NCBI RefSeq assembly: GCF_000154705.2 | Contig: NZ_CM002917.1 | Coordinates: 1,010,461 to 1,074,460, forward strand | Source of the DNA: Hoeflea phototrophica DFL-43 | Lineage (GTDB): Bacteria > Pseudomonadota > Alphaproteobacteria > Rhizobiales > Rhizobiaceae | DNA: 64,000 bases | Direction: 5' to 3' | Shown: positions 9,048 through 17,724 of the stretch, one piece after another | Layout: each line of letters starts with the position of its first letter | Numbering within the stretch: position 1 is the stretch's first letter | The notes under the pieces: generated by a model | Told to the model about the DNA's origin: nothing | Seen by the model: the letters and a program-made list of their open reading frames with translations, nothing else | Database searches by the model: none | Made by a program: the position numbers and the translations under genes

Positions 9048-9977
9048 TCAGCTCGCCATGTCCGTCTTGAGCCATGCCATGTAGTCCCGCAGCCCGGCTT
9101 CGAAGTCGGCGGAAGGCGAAAAGCCGAGTGAGGCGCGCGCCGCCGAGATGTCGGCCAGTGAATCGCGCACGTCGCCGGGGCGCGGCGGACCGTACTCGAC
9201 GGTCGCCTTGATGCCGGAAACCTCCTGCATCATCTCGATGAGCTTATTGATGGTGATGCGGGTTCCGCTGCCCAGGTTGAAGGCGCCCGAGACCCCCTCC
9301 GCCAGCCCGGCCTGGTAGTTCGCCTGGGCGACATCCTGGACATTGACGAAGTCGCGGGTCTGCTCACCGTCGCCGAACACCGTGATCGGCTCGCCACGCA
9401 GCATTTTGTAGGCAAAGATCGGGATGACGTTGCCATAGGCGTCAAACCGCTGGTTGATCCCGTAGACATTGAAGTAGCGCAGGGCCACCACGCCGATGTC
9501 GTAGAGTTTCGAATAGCTCAACGAGAACTTTTCCTTGAACAGCTTTGAGGCGCCATAGGGGCTGTCCGGGTCGATGGGATGGTCTTCCGATATCGGCAGC
9601 TTCTTGAGCTCGCCGAAAATACCCGCGGATGAAGAGACAACAACGCGGCCGACACCGGCCTTGCGGGCTGCCTCCATCAAAGTGACCGTCCCCATCACGT
9701 TGATATCCGCATCGAGCCGCGGGTCGTCGATGGACCGCTTGTTGCCGACCGCGGCGGCAAGATGGAACACAACATCGCAACCGTCGACAGCGGCCTCCAC
9801 TGCCTTGGCATCGCGTATGTCGGCTTCCATGAAGGTGATATCCGGATCGAAATCCAGGTTGCGGCGATAACCACTCAGCAGCGAATCGATCACCACTACG
9901 TCGTGTCCGTGGGACCGAAGAAGCCGGCACAGATTTGATCCGATAAAGCCGGCGCCTCCGGTGACGAGTGCTTTCAT
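9048..9977 (-). CDS. NAD-dependent sugar epimerase (GalE/WbpP-like extended SDR)
   Basis: 309 residues from ATG 9977, preceded by AAGGAC. Extended-SDR signatures are TGGAGFIGS near the N-terminus, SSSAGIFG and YGASK (YxxxK). The family interconverts C4 epimers of UDP-sugars (UDP-Glc/Gal, UDP-GlcNAc/GalNAc, UDP-GlcA/GalA); which one cannot be read from sequence. It heads the minus-strand module. A UDP-glucuronate epimerase role would fit the nearby ugd but is speculative. Confidence 0.85.
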   Translation of the reverse strand: MKALVTGGAGFIGSNLCRLLRSHGHDVVVIDSLLSGYRRNLDFDPDITFMEADIRDAKAVEAAVDGCDVVFHLAAAVGNKRSIDDPRLDADINVMGTVTLMEAARKAGVGRVVVSSSAGIFGELKKLPISEDHPIDPDSPYGASKLFKEKFSLSYSKLYDIGVVALRYFNVYGINQRFDAYGNVIPIFAYKMLRGEPITVFGDGEQTRDFVNVQDVAQANYQAGLAEGVSGAFNLGSGTRITINKLIEMMQEVSGIKATVEYGPPRPGDVRDSLADISAARASLGFSPSADFEAGLRDYMAWLKTDMAS

Positions 9978-10055
9978 GATGTTGATGTCCTTTTGCAGTT
10001 CTCTATGGTCCCGCCGCGCTTGCAGCATACAGGTTTGAATGAATTGGAAATCGGC

Positions 10056-10335
10056 CTACTTTTCAACCCGGTCTCCATTGCCGCTTTCCAGTGCCGTTGC
10101 AATGATGAACTTGAGATCCAGCAGCAGTGATTGGAGCGCCAGGTAGCATGCATTCCAGTGTGCCGGCTTCTCGGGGGCGACCATTTTGATACCATTGACC
10201 TGCGCCATGCCGCTGATCTCCGGCTTGAGCGCAAGGACACCCAAATAGCGTCTGGCTTCGACGAGTTTCTGCCGCAGCGGCAGGCAAGGGCGTGACCCGA
10301 TGGGACTGATCTCGTTGTGGGAGCCAATGGCTGGC
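10056..10335 (-). pseudogene. C-terminal relic of an initiating sugar transferase
   Basis: About 90 codons remain of a bacterial sugar (phosphoglycosyl) transferase. The frame reads ISPIGSRPCLPLRQKL, then GVLALKPEISGMAQVNG, and ends in GDRVEK followed by a stop. The membrane helix, DE-containing catalytic part and start are gone. The upstream side abuts an IS66 fragment, so the gene was probably beheaded by transposition. The residues line up with the C-terminus of the intact hybrid enzyme at 13156-14418 (both keep ARR, LALKP/LDIKP, ISG-AQ-NGI, LQSLLLD and GDRV), suggesting functional replacement. Confidence 0.75.
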
Positions 10336-10344
10336 TGATCTTAT

Positions 10345-10680
10345 TGCAATCTCGGCAAGTGATCTTCTCGCGCAGCGTCTGGATTAATTTCCCCTGGGAT
10401 GGAATCGCGTTCGGCGTATCGGTGCAGTCTCCGCCCATATTGATGATCTGGGCAGAGCCGCAGCAGGTACGTTGCGCGCAAGCCTCAATGACTACACGTT
10501 CGTGCGGTAGGTGCTGGGGATATGATTTGCGGGCTGGCCGACCGCCCTCGAAGGACGAGACTTGCGCGATCTTTCGCGCCACCCGTTCTATGTTGATCAT
10601 CGCATGGGAGGTCGTCACGACGGCGCATACCTCCGCGACGTCGGCGGTAGTGTGCAGAAATTTTCGTAAATTTCTCATTC
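10345..10680 (-). pseudogene. Fragment of IS66-family transposase (TnpC zinc-finger region)
   Basis: The minus-strand frame reads LPHERVVIEACAQRTCCGSA, then IREKITCRDCNK-like cysteine pairs followed by PLAP, the pattern of the IS66 TnpC N-terminal zinc-binding region (usual form VVIEP...CCG...CRxC...AP). No start, catalytic DDE core or end is present. The call rests on motif resemblance over about 100 residues. The spacer carries no other recognisable gene. Confidence 0.55.
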
Positions 10681-10734
10681 GACGACCTTGGTTTGAGTTT
10701 CCCGCTTTTCGAAGAGCGCTTCATGTCCATGTAT

Positions 10735-10971
10735 TCTCGCGTTGACCATTCGTGCTAGCGATGTGACGCACACGTTCAGCGGCGAGGTTCAGGCAGGATT
10801 TGCCAGTAGGGTACGCTTCGACGCCCCGCGCTCGTCGCTGGATCTCACGCATGATCCGTTCCAAGTGGTGTTGGTTCTCAGCTTGATCAAATGGCTGTCC
10901 GGGAAGCCTAAGTAGGTCAATGTCTCCTGTCCGTACTCTTCCGATAACTCAGTCGTCTTCGCCAGTTTCAA
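10735..10971 (-). pseudogene. Frameshifted C-terminus of an IS256-family transposase
   Basis: The minus strand begins ETLTYLGFPDSHLIKLRTN. After a frame change near 10884 it continues HLERIMREIQRRARGVEAYP and SCLNLAAERVRHIA. Together these match the conserved end of IS256-type transposases (YxxFPxxHxxxxRTNN-LERxxREIRRR...LxLxxAxLRH). The frameshift and lack of the catalytic core make it non-functional. With the adjacent IS66 relic it marks repeated insertion between two polysaccharide operons. The interval 10972-11046 holds nothing I recognise. Confidence 0.65.
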
Positions 10972-11046
10972 TGCACGCAGATCTGCGGTGACGGCGTCCG
11001 TCTTCTCTACTGCGGCTTTGAGACATTACCGCAGCATTGCGAGGCA

Positions 11047-12987
11047 TTAAATTGCTTCTGATTGCATTGATTGTGACTCGTCATTATCCCACGTACCAAT
11101 CAAACTAAAAAGCAGAGCTCTTGCACCCTCATGGTTTTCTTCATCAAGAGCCTGGCGCATATCGTTCAAGTGAAGAGTTAGGTCAGATGTTACAATGGGG
11201 ACTGAGTCAGCCATCATGATCTTGGGATGAAGGGTAGGTTTCGCGTTTTCTCGGTCGTAGAACAGTTCCTCAAAAAGCTTTTCTCCAGGTCTTTTTCCGA
11301 TGACGTTGATCGCAATGCCGCTGTCCGGATTTGCATCGTCGCGCACTTTGAAGCCAGCAAGGCGGATCATATTCGCAGCAAGATCACCGATACGGACAGG
11401 TTCACCCATATCAAGTAGGAAAACGTCACCACCTTCTGCAAGAGCTCCAGCTTGGACAATCAGTTCGGCAGCCTCAGGAATCGACATAAAGTAACGTGTC
11501 ATATCGGGATCGGTCACTGTTATTGGGCCACCCTTTGAAATCTGCCGTTTGAAAAGGGGGACCACTGAACCATTTGATCCTAGAACGTTTCCGAATCGTA
11601 CTGCGCAAAATGTTTGATGCATTGGCGTTGATCGAGTTTCTAAAGCAACCTGTTGAACAATTAGCTCTGCCCAGCGCTTAGTGGCGCCCATGATATTTGT
11701 TGGACGAACTGCTTTGTCGGAGGAAATAAGCACGAATTTTTTGACCTTCTCAGCGGCGGCAATCCTCGCAACGGTTAACGTACCGAAAACATTATTTTGA
11801 ATTCCTTCCAGAATGTTCTCCTCGAGTAGTGGCACATGTTTATGCGCTGCAGCATGGTATATGACTTGCACTCCATGCTCTCGTATCGTTCGGCGGATCA
11901 GTCGTTCATTTGTAACTGAACCAAGAACGGCAACTATTGATGGGCCATCTCTTTGAGCCAGTTCTTGTTCAATTTGATAAAGCGCGTACTCGTTGGCTTC
12001 CATTAGAATGATCTTGTTTGGGCGCCATGTGGCGATAAGACGACAGAGTTCTGAACCGATTGAGCCGCCAGCGCCCGTAACCAGCACGACATTGTCGGTT
12101 ATAGCCCGAGTGAGTAAATTCTTGTCCGCCGGAACAAAGGAGCGTCCTAAAATCTCGTCAATTTCGATCTCGCGGATTTGATTGACGATATATCGGCCGT
12201 CGACAATGTCAGAGATGTCCGGGACACTCCTGATCTTAGCGCCGAGTCCGGTTACCCGCGCAATTACGGCCTGTCGCGTATCTTGAGGGATTGAAGACAT
12301 GCTTAGGATAATTTCCTTGATGCCGTATCGGTCGATCAGCCCAGCTAAATCACTCGGTGGGAAAACTCTATATCCGCCAATATCACGGCCGTGATTGGAC
12401 GGGTCGTCGTCGATTAGACCCATGACATAACGATTTCCATGCCCGCGCAATGCTCGAGCAAGCTGGGCGGCTGAAGCGCCCGCACCATAGATAAAGACGG
12501 GTTCCTCGTCACGGCGCATGCCGGTGCCTGCGCTTAATATCCACTTTGCAGCGAATCGTGAACTTCCGACAAAGAAAGTGCCAAGGAAAAAATAGATGAA
12601 TGGGACTGATCTGGGCACAATTCCCTGGCCTGCCATTTCCATCAGGAATATGATAATTACCCAACACATCGTTGCAATCATCATCGCGCGGATGATCGTC
12701 CAAATGGCAGCTTCAGGCAAATAACGAATAACTGATCGATACAAACCGAGGCGAATGAAGATAGGAATTGCAACAACGAGCGCAAAAACCGCAAGAATTA
12801 GTCGTTCTTTGGTAACTGCGGGGAACCAGTCTGAGAGGCGAAGTGCGTAAGCACCCCAGAGAGCCGCCAGCAACAAAACGATATCCATTAACAGCATCAT
12901 CATCCGTTTCCAGCGCCGTGGCGTAAGTATGATGCGCTCACGCAGCCTTCGAATGATAAAATGATCTGCGAATTCACTTTGTTTCAT
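11047..12987 (-). CDS. Membrane-anchored nucleotide-sugar 4,6-dehydratase (WbpM/FlaA1 type)
   Basis: 646 residues from ATG 12987. Four N-terminal membrane helices (about residues 28-130) are followed by a Rossmann-like CoA-binding-type domain (VFIYGAGASAAQLARAL) and a C-terminal SDR domain with VTGAGGSIGSELCR and SSDKAVRPTNIMGATK (MxxxK). The family makes UDP-4-keto-6-deoxy-GlcNAc at the inner membrane, the precursor of QuiNAc, bacillosamine or FucNAc derivatives. Codon use is visibly AT-richer than genes at 1-10 kb, pointing to separate acquisition. About 100 bp of very AT-rich sequence upstream probably holds the promoter. Confidence 0.92.
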   Translation of the reverse strand: MKQSEFADHFIIRRLRERIILTPRRWKRMMMLLMDIVLLLAALWGAYALRLSDWFPAVTKERLILAVFALVVAIPIFIRLGLYRSVIRYLPEAAIWTIIRAMMIATMCWVIIIFLMEMAGQGIVPRSVPFIYFFLGTFFVGSSRFAAKWILSAGTGMRRDEEPVFIYGAGASAAQLARALRGHGNRYVMGLIDDDPSNHGRDIGGYRVFPPSDLAGLIDRYGIKEIILSMSSIPQDTRQAVIARVTGLGAKIRSVPDISDIVDGRYIVNQIREIEIDEILGRSFVPADKNLLTRAITDNVVLVTGAGGSIGSELCRLIATWRPNKIILMEANEYALYQIEQELAQRDGPSIVAVLGSVTNERLIRRTIREHGVQVIYHAAAHKHVPLLEENILEGIQNNVFGTLTVARIAAAEKVKKFVLISSDKAVRPTNIMGATKRWAELIVQQVALETRSTPMHQTFCAVRFGNVLGSNGSVVPLFKRQISKGGPITVTDPDMTRYFMSIPEAAELIVQAGALAEGGDVFLLDMGEPVRIGDLAANMIRLAGFKVRDDANPDSGIAINVIGKRPGEKLFEELFYDRENAKPTLHPKIMMADSVPIVTSDLTLHLNDMRQALDEENHEGARALLFSLIGTWDNDESQSMQSEAI

Positions 12988-13155
12988 TGGAGAGTTCCCA
13001 TCTCTAACAATTCCAATATTACCACATATTATCAATCTAAAATATAGCAACAGGGATATTAATATATATATGTAAATAGGTCATGTAAAAAGTCCGAATA
13101 TTGTATTTAATAAATGAAAAAAATGAAAAAAACATAATTAGGGCTGCGAAAATAT

Positions 13156-14418
13156 CTATTCATAAATCACACGGTCACCTTGGCCCCTTCCAGCCAGTGT
13201 TGATATAATGATGCGAAAATCAAGAAGAAGGGATTGTAGGCGCATGTAGCGATAATCCCACACCGCTAGACGATGCGGATCGCTCATATCGATTCCGTTG
13301 ATCTGCGCCAAGCCACTTATCCCGGGCTTTATGTCCAAAACACCGCATCGGCGTCGCGCCTCGATCAATTCTACCTGGACTGGAAGACAGGGGCGGGGCC
13401 CAATCAAGCTTACCTCGTTGCGCATGATATTTATGATTTGTGGTAGTTCATCAAGCTTCGTCCGGCGCAAGAACCTGCCCAGAGCGGTAACCGCGGCATC
13501 CGATACCTCGTGCGTGCCAGCTTGGATAGTCCCGACCAGCATGGTGCGATATTTGTAGCACGTAAACTCCACGCCGTTTCGTCCGACACGAGTTTGCGCA
13601 ATAAAGCCCGGCCCTGGGGACTGCACCCTGACGGCGACCCAGATCAAAATAAGCAGCCAACACAATACCACGATAACTGATAATGCGAAACCGAGGTCGA
13701 TCAGTCGCTTTGGGATATAGAAGAAGGGGTTTTGCCATTGCGGGTCTGACAAGATTATTTCGCTCTCGCTCTCGCTCTCGCTCTCGCTCTCGCTCTCGCT
13801 CTCGCTCTCGCTCTCGCTCTCGCTCTCGTCCGGAGCTTGTGGCTGTTGGAGAAGAAATTCTGCAAAGCGCTGGATGTGGACTGTTGGCTTTAGGGCGGCA
13901 GATATTTGGAATAGTCGGTTGGCAGGGCCGCTAGGCAGTCGATTCAGCCAGGCAAGTTTTCCGCGCCATTCGCGCCCGTACACCAGCGGTAGATAGACAT
14001 TGATGATCCTCAATCCGGTAACAGATTTGAGACGCTCTGCTGCCTCGCGCTTGCTTATGGCGTAACCGGATTGATTTTGCCCATCAAGCGCATGGCTGGA
14101 CGAAACGTGAACGAAACATGCAACACCCGCATCGCGCGCTATCTGCGCTATATCGTAGGTAAACCCCACATTGATAGCCCGGTATGTAGCAAGGCTGGCG
14201 GCGGAATTGGAATTTGACACAGCCAGATGCACGAGCATGTCGAAGCCTTTGGCCTCTTGCGCGAGGGATGCATAGGTGCAGACCGCTTGATCCGGAAACA
14301 GATGCTCTAAAGCCTCAGTATTGCGGCCTACCAACAGCAATTCGCGGCCAGCGGCAGCAAGCAGAGGAACTAAACAGCGTCCTACAAAACCGGATGCGCC
14401 GGTTACAACGATTCTCAA
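13156..14418 (-). CDS. Hybrid nucleotide-sugar epimerase / sugar transferase
   Basis: 420 residues. The N-terminal part (1 to about 195) is an SDR epimerase half (VTGASGFVGRCL; SSSHALDG and YAISK). A linker of alternating Glu-Ser follows. The C-terminus (about 225-420) is a complete bacterial sugar transferase: one membrane helix, QTRVGRNG, KYRTM, catalytic LDELPQ and SLIGPRPCLP. Such hybrids are a known rhizobial annotation class; the C-terminal domain should start O-unit assembly on undecaprenyl phosphate. The epimerase half is shorter than a free-standing extended SDR (about 300), so its activity is uncertain. It probably replaced the beheaded transferase at 10056-10335. Confidence 0.85.
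   Translation of the reverse strand: MRIVVTGASGFVGRCLVPLLAAAGRELLLVGRNTEALEHLFPDQAVCTYASLAQEAKGFDMLVHLAVSNSNSAASLATYRAINVGFTYDIAQIARDAGVACFVHVSSSHALDGQNQSGYAISKREAAERLKSVTGLRIINVYLPLVYGREWRGKLAWLNRLPSGPANRLFQISAALKPTVHIQRFAEFLLQQPQAPDESESESESESESESESESESESEIILSDPQWQNPFFYIPKRLIDLGFALSVIVVLCWLLILIWVAVRVQSPGPGFIAQTRVGRNGVEFTCYKYRTMLVGTIQAGTHEVSDAAVTALGRFLRRTKLDELPQIINIMRNEVSLIGPRPCLPVQVELIEARRRCGVLDIKPGISGLAQINGIDMSDPHRLAVWDYRYMRLQSLLLDFRIIISTLAGRGQGDRVIYE
13761..13828 (-). repeat. Hexanucleotide microsatellite encoding a (Ser-Glu)n linker
   Basis: On the plus strand CGCTCT is repeated 11 times without a mismatch, plus two bases. Read on the minus strand within the hybrid epimerase/transferase gene it gives alternating Glu and Ser. 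Perfect copies at DNA level, including synonymous sites, indicate recent slippage expansion. Gain or loss of units changes linker length by two residues without altering frame. Confidence 0.95.
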
Positions 14419-14652
14419 GGCACGTTCTTTCCATCTTACGACTACGAGTGTTGATATCCTATTCTACTGCTACCACTCAATTGATTAACAGCCCGTAGAA
14501 TTGGTTTGAGAAAGGATCGACTGTGGGGGAGCCTAAATTGGACAATTATGAATACTAAATTCATCCAACCCGCGCGTCCAATCCAATCCCATCCACACAG
14601 CCGAATAAGTGCACTGCTTTTAGTCCATAAACGACGTTGTCCCGGGGTCTAA

Positions 14653-15867
14653 TTATGTCCGGCGTCGCTCCGCAACGACCAATGCAGCTAACGCCATCAC
14701 CAAGAAAACGAAAATCTGGCGGTTGACGTTCAGCATGAGGTTCATATCCGATAAGCCGAATGTAAGCGATGCGGCCACTGTTATGAGGCCCGCCTGGCCG
14801 AGCACTTTTTGAACTCGACTGTGCTCCGTGTATGCGCGACCAAACACCAGAATGGATGCAGCAAACATCATCACCCAGCTTAGTAGACCTACTAGCCCTT
14901 GTTCAGCCAACAACTGAATTGGTTCATTGTGCAGGCCGGTAAGGCTCTTTATCCAGGGATCAACCTCATTCTGTGCAATCTTTTCGTGCATTCTCTGCAC
15001 AACGCCCTCTCGACTGTGACCCAACCAAGGTTTCTCAGGCCATATTGATAGGCCAAATCTCCAAAGCTCCAATCGCGCGTCGGCAGAACCTTCGACAACC
15101 TCTCCTGTTTGGAACCAGGCCATGGTTCCAATTGCAGCGCTTTTAACTCGCGATAAAGGTGTATCGAGCGGCATGAAAGGCAGGAGGCAAGCAAACGTGA
15201 ATGCGGCGACAAAGAACGAACGTCTTCCCTGTCTGGATGCGCGCCAGAAGTCCTCTACAATTACCCAAATCAGAACGAGAGGGATAAGGGGCCATCCACC
15301 TTTGGACTGAGTAGTGAGACTGGCCACAACTCCAAAGAAAAAACCCATATACGCCAATGCAAGCCAAATGGGTTTGCGCAAATTCAATGGTGAATCATGT
15401 CGACCTGCAAGAGCAATACAGCCCAGCAGGAGTGCATTGTTGCCAAATGTTATTGGGCTGCCAAGAAAACCAAAAGGTCGTTCAGCGCCAAGGTAGATCG
15501 ATTGAAATAAGGCGAGGAAGCAAGCTAATACGGCACCTAGCAAACATCCTAGCCATATGAACCGTCTATCGATACGTCCGTCCAACACAGCCAAGACGAT
15601 CAGCGGTGCCCACAAAAATGGCATATACATCTCATAGTGGCTGATTGGTGCGCGATGCCAGAGTTGAATTAAAGCGCAAATGAAAGCATAAGCCATGAAG
15701 ATCAAACACAATTTTCCAGACAGATGCGGCTCAAACAAAGACGCGCGCGCATGCATCCGCTTCAAGAGATAGAAAAGTCCTATGATGGCAAATAGCGCGC
15801 CAGCAATCGTGTAAGCATCTGGCATAGAGAGGCTTGCAGCGAGTGAAAACATCATAAGGATGTTCAT
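14653..15867 (-). CDS. O-antigen ligase family membrane protein (Wzy_C domain)
   Basis: 404 residues from ATG 15867 (MNILMMFSLAASLSMPDAYT); an upstream in-frame ATG at 16005 would add a polar leader, so I prefer the later start. There are about 11-12 hydrophobic helices with a long periplasmic loop containing WPEKPWLGHSREG and then GLHNEPIQLLAEQGLVGL, the HNxxLQxLxExGxxGL motif of the Wzy_C family (WaaL ligases and some Wzy). The role is transfer of O-chain to lipid A-core, or polymerisation, in the periplasm. It ends the minus-strand polysaccharide run and is AT-rich like its neighbours. Confidence 0.85.
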   Translation of the reverse strand: MNILMMFSLAASLSMPDAYTIAGALFAIIGLFYLLKRMHARASLFEPHLSGKLCLIFMAYAFICALIQLWHRAPISHYEMYMPFLWAPLIVLAVLDGRIDRRFIWLGCLLGAVLACFLALFQSIYLGAERPFGFLGSPITFGNNALLLGCIALAGRHDSPLNLRKPIWLALAYMGFFFGVVASLTTQSKGGWPLIPLVLIWVIVEDFWRASRQGRRSFFVAAFTFACLLPFMPLDTPLSRVKSAAIGTMAWFQTGEVVEGSADARLELWRFGLSIWPEKPWLGHSREGVVQRMHEKIAQNEVDPWIKSLTGLHNEPIQLLAEQGLVGLLSWVMMFAASILVFGRAYTEHSRVQKVLGQAGLITVAASLTFGLSDMNLMLNVNRQIFVFLVMALAALVVAERRRT

Positions 15868-16572
15868 TGCGCTGATTCTATTTGGCTGTGCATTGTTCAC
15901 TTTATGAAATTGGCCCTTGTTTCTACAGAAACCAAATTGAAAATTAATAACTATCGGTTGTTCCAGTGCAAATTCAAAAGGAGACATTTTCGAAAATTCT
16001 TGCAAATAAAAATGTGCAAATTAACCATAATTGATGGATTTGTTCCTGGAGTGTTCTTTTGGCATTGAGTTGATGCGTTTTTTAGAATATCTAGCAATTG
16101 ATCGGTGTTGCATACACACTACCGATTTAAGCGGCCTCCGCGGGTGCGTCAACACCCAACGAAGGCCTGACCGAAACCCCTACTCACATAGGAGCACGGC
16201 TATGCGATTTATTACGCTAGTTTCCCCTTAGGGAACATCCCAAATTTCCGTTTCGACGTCATTGCGGTGATGTGATTGTGTCTTGTCCATGTCTGGCTGT
16301 GAGCCGCATGTAACCTGTCATCCGGTCATCGCCCCGGCGCCCGATCGCGGAAATCATTTCCACATTTGAATTTTGATCCAGGCAACCTTTTGGGGCTGAC
16401 TGCTGATGTGTTGACGCGTTGAAGACGCGTGAGCCTGTCGGTTGCTATCCCCGGAACGTAAGCGGCGCCGATCGGTCCTTGAGCCATGATGTCTGCCAGT
16501 TCTGGCAGCGTTGCGGGCCGAGGAAGCGGTAAAGCTATGCACAGGTTGCGCCAAGACGAAGGGATTTTCCCA
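15868..16572. other. Intergenic spacer between polysaccharide locus and mobile island
   Basis: No convincing coding region on either strand. The first 200 bp are AT-rich and probably carry the promoter of the leftward ligase gene; after about 16150 the composition becomes GC-richer and matches the island. I looked for a tRNA gene or a direct repeat of the sequence near 28.0 kb that would mark an island end and found none. Confidence 0.5.
16493..16508. promoter_or_regulatory. Inverted repeat CTGCCAG-TT-CTGGCAG
   Basis: A perfect 7-bp inverted repeat with a 2-bp centre lies 65 bp before the ATG of the first island operon gene (16573). Position and symmetry suit an operator for a dimeric regulator, but no cognate regulator is identifiable nearby. 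Confidence 0.4.
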
Positions 16573-17610
16573 ATGACACAGACAAACCAGAATGACAGCA
16601 GCACCTCAACCGAACTCCCGGTGCTTGATATCGACGCGATCAGGCCAGATCTTCAGGCTCTTGCCAAGGCAACCGTCGACAGGACGCTACACCAAGCTCG
16701 GAACACACGGGCCGATCCCGTGCTCGGCTGCTCAAGTACGCTTGCGACCTATTGCATGATGATTCCCAGGAATGACGGGCAGGCGCTTGAACAGGTCCTG
16801 GACATTGTTGCCCGCCATGTCGAGAGCCTGACTGTCATTAGGAACGGGCTCAGGTTCAGCATCGATCCCAAACATCTTGAACTCCTTCAGTCCAATCATC
16901 CCGTGATTTTTGCTGGCCTGCAAACCAATTACGATCCCGCGCAACTCGGGCCGTCCTATCGTGCGGATGCTTTGGCCATCAACCAGGTCACAGGCAAGGC
17001 ATGCCTTCTCGAATTCAAACGGCAGACGGCCACGATCGAAACCACAAAACTCAATGGCATTGCGGACAATCTAGCCATTGCGCAGGCGCAGGTCTGCGAC
17101 TTTCTCTACAAGCAGCATTGGCGCTTAAAGATCGAACCTCAGGCGGTAAACTGGGCAATTATCGATTGTTCGGACCAGGAATTGCCGCCGCGTTTCCGGG
17201 ATGCCGGGGTCTTTGGCCTAAATAGCCTGGACGATATTACAGGTGCCTCAGGCGTTGCCGAAGCGTACAGGCTGTTCCGCGGGTTCATGGCTGCCGAATT
17301 CCGTCGCGGTGAAGCGGAGCTGATGGCAGAATCGCAGAGGTTCATCTCATTTCAATCCGCTCAAGCAATGATTGAGGCTGAGGTTACCAGGGCCAGGCTG
17401 GCAGTGGCTGCAGAGATGGCCCAAGTCTCAGCCCCTGTCCATTCAGCTGATGCTGATGCCACCAACACCGACGATCCCGAAGATCATGCGGCGAAGCGAC
17501 CTCTGTCGGACCATGATGCCGATCATACCCGTCGGCATGAAGCGACGATAATACCGTTTCCCCTGGATCGCCGGACTGTCCGGCGGCGCTTCGGAATGTT
17601 TGGCACCTAG
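16573..17610 (+). CDS. Unknown protein with PD-(D/E)XK nuclease-like signature
   Basis: 345 residues from ATG 16573, with AAGGGA 8 bases upstream. I do not recognise the family. Residues 129-151 read YRADALAINQ...LLEFKRQ: Asp132, then Glu147-x-Lys149, the spacing and strand context of the PD-(D/E)XK nuclease core. The N-terminal 120 residues have no motif I know; the region after about 290 is acidic and disordered-looking, ending in a basic tail after IIPFP. It is first in an apparent operon with an AAA ATPase and an M41 protease. Nuclease activity is inference from motif only; a DNA- or protein-binding relative of the fold is equally possible. Confidence 0.6.
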   Translation: MTQTNQNDSSTSTELPVLDIDAIRPDLQALAKATVDRTLHQARNTRADPVLGCSSTLATYCMMIPRNDGQALEQVLDIVARHVESLTVIRNGLRFSIDPKHLELLQSNHPVIFAGLQTNYDPAQLGPSYRADALAINQVTGKACLLEFKRQTATIETTKLNGIADNLAIAQAQVCDFLYKQHWRLKIEPQAVNWAIIDCSDQELPPRFRDAGVFGLNSLDDITGASGVAEAYRLFRGFMAAEFRRGEAELMAESQRFISFQSAQAMIEAEVTRARLAVAAEMAQVSAPVHSADADATNTDDPEDHAAKRPLSDHDADHTRRHEATIIPFPLDRRTVRRRFGMFGT

Positions 17611-17724
17611 CTCATTCTGATGAGGACAGGCTCGTGTCGATCCACGGGCGTGTCACCCCACCCTCCAAACTTTTATTCATGTCACAGGCCGATCCGCGGG
17701 ATCAGCCAACAGGAAAGATTTGTC

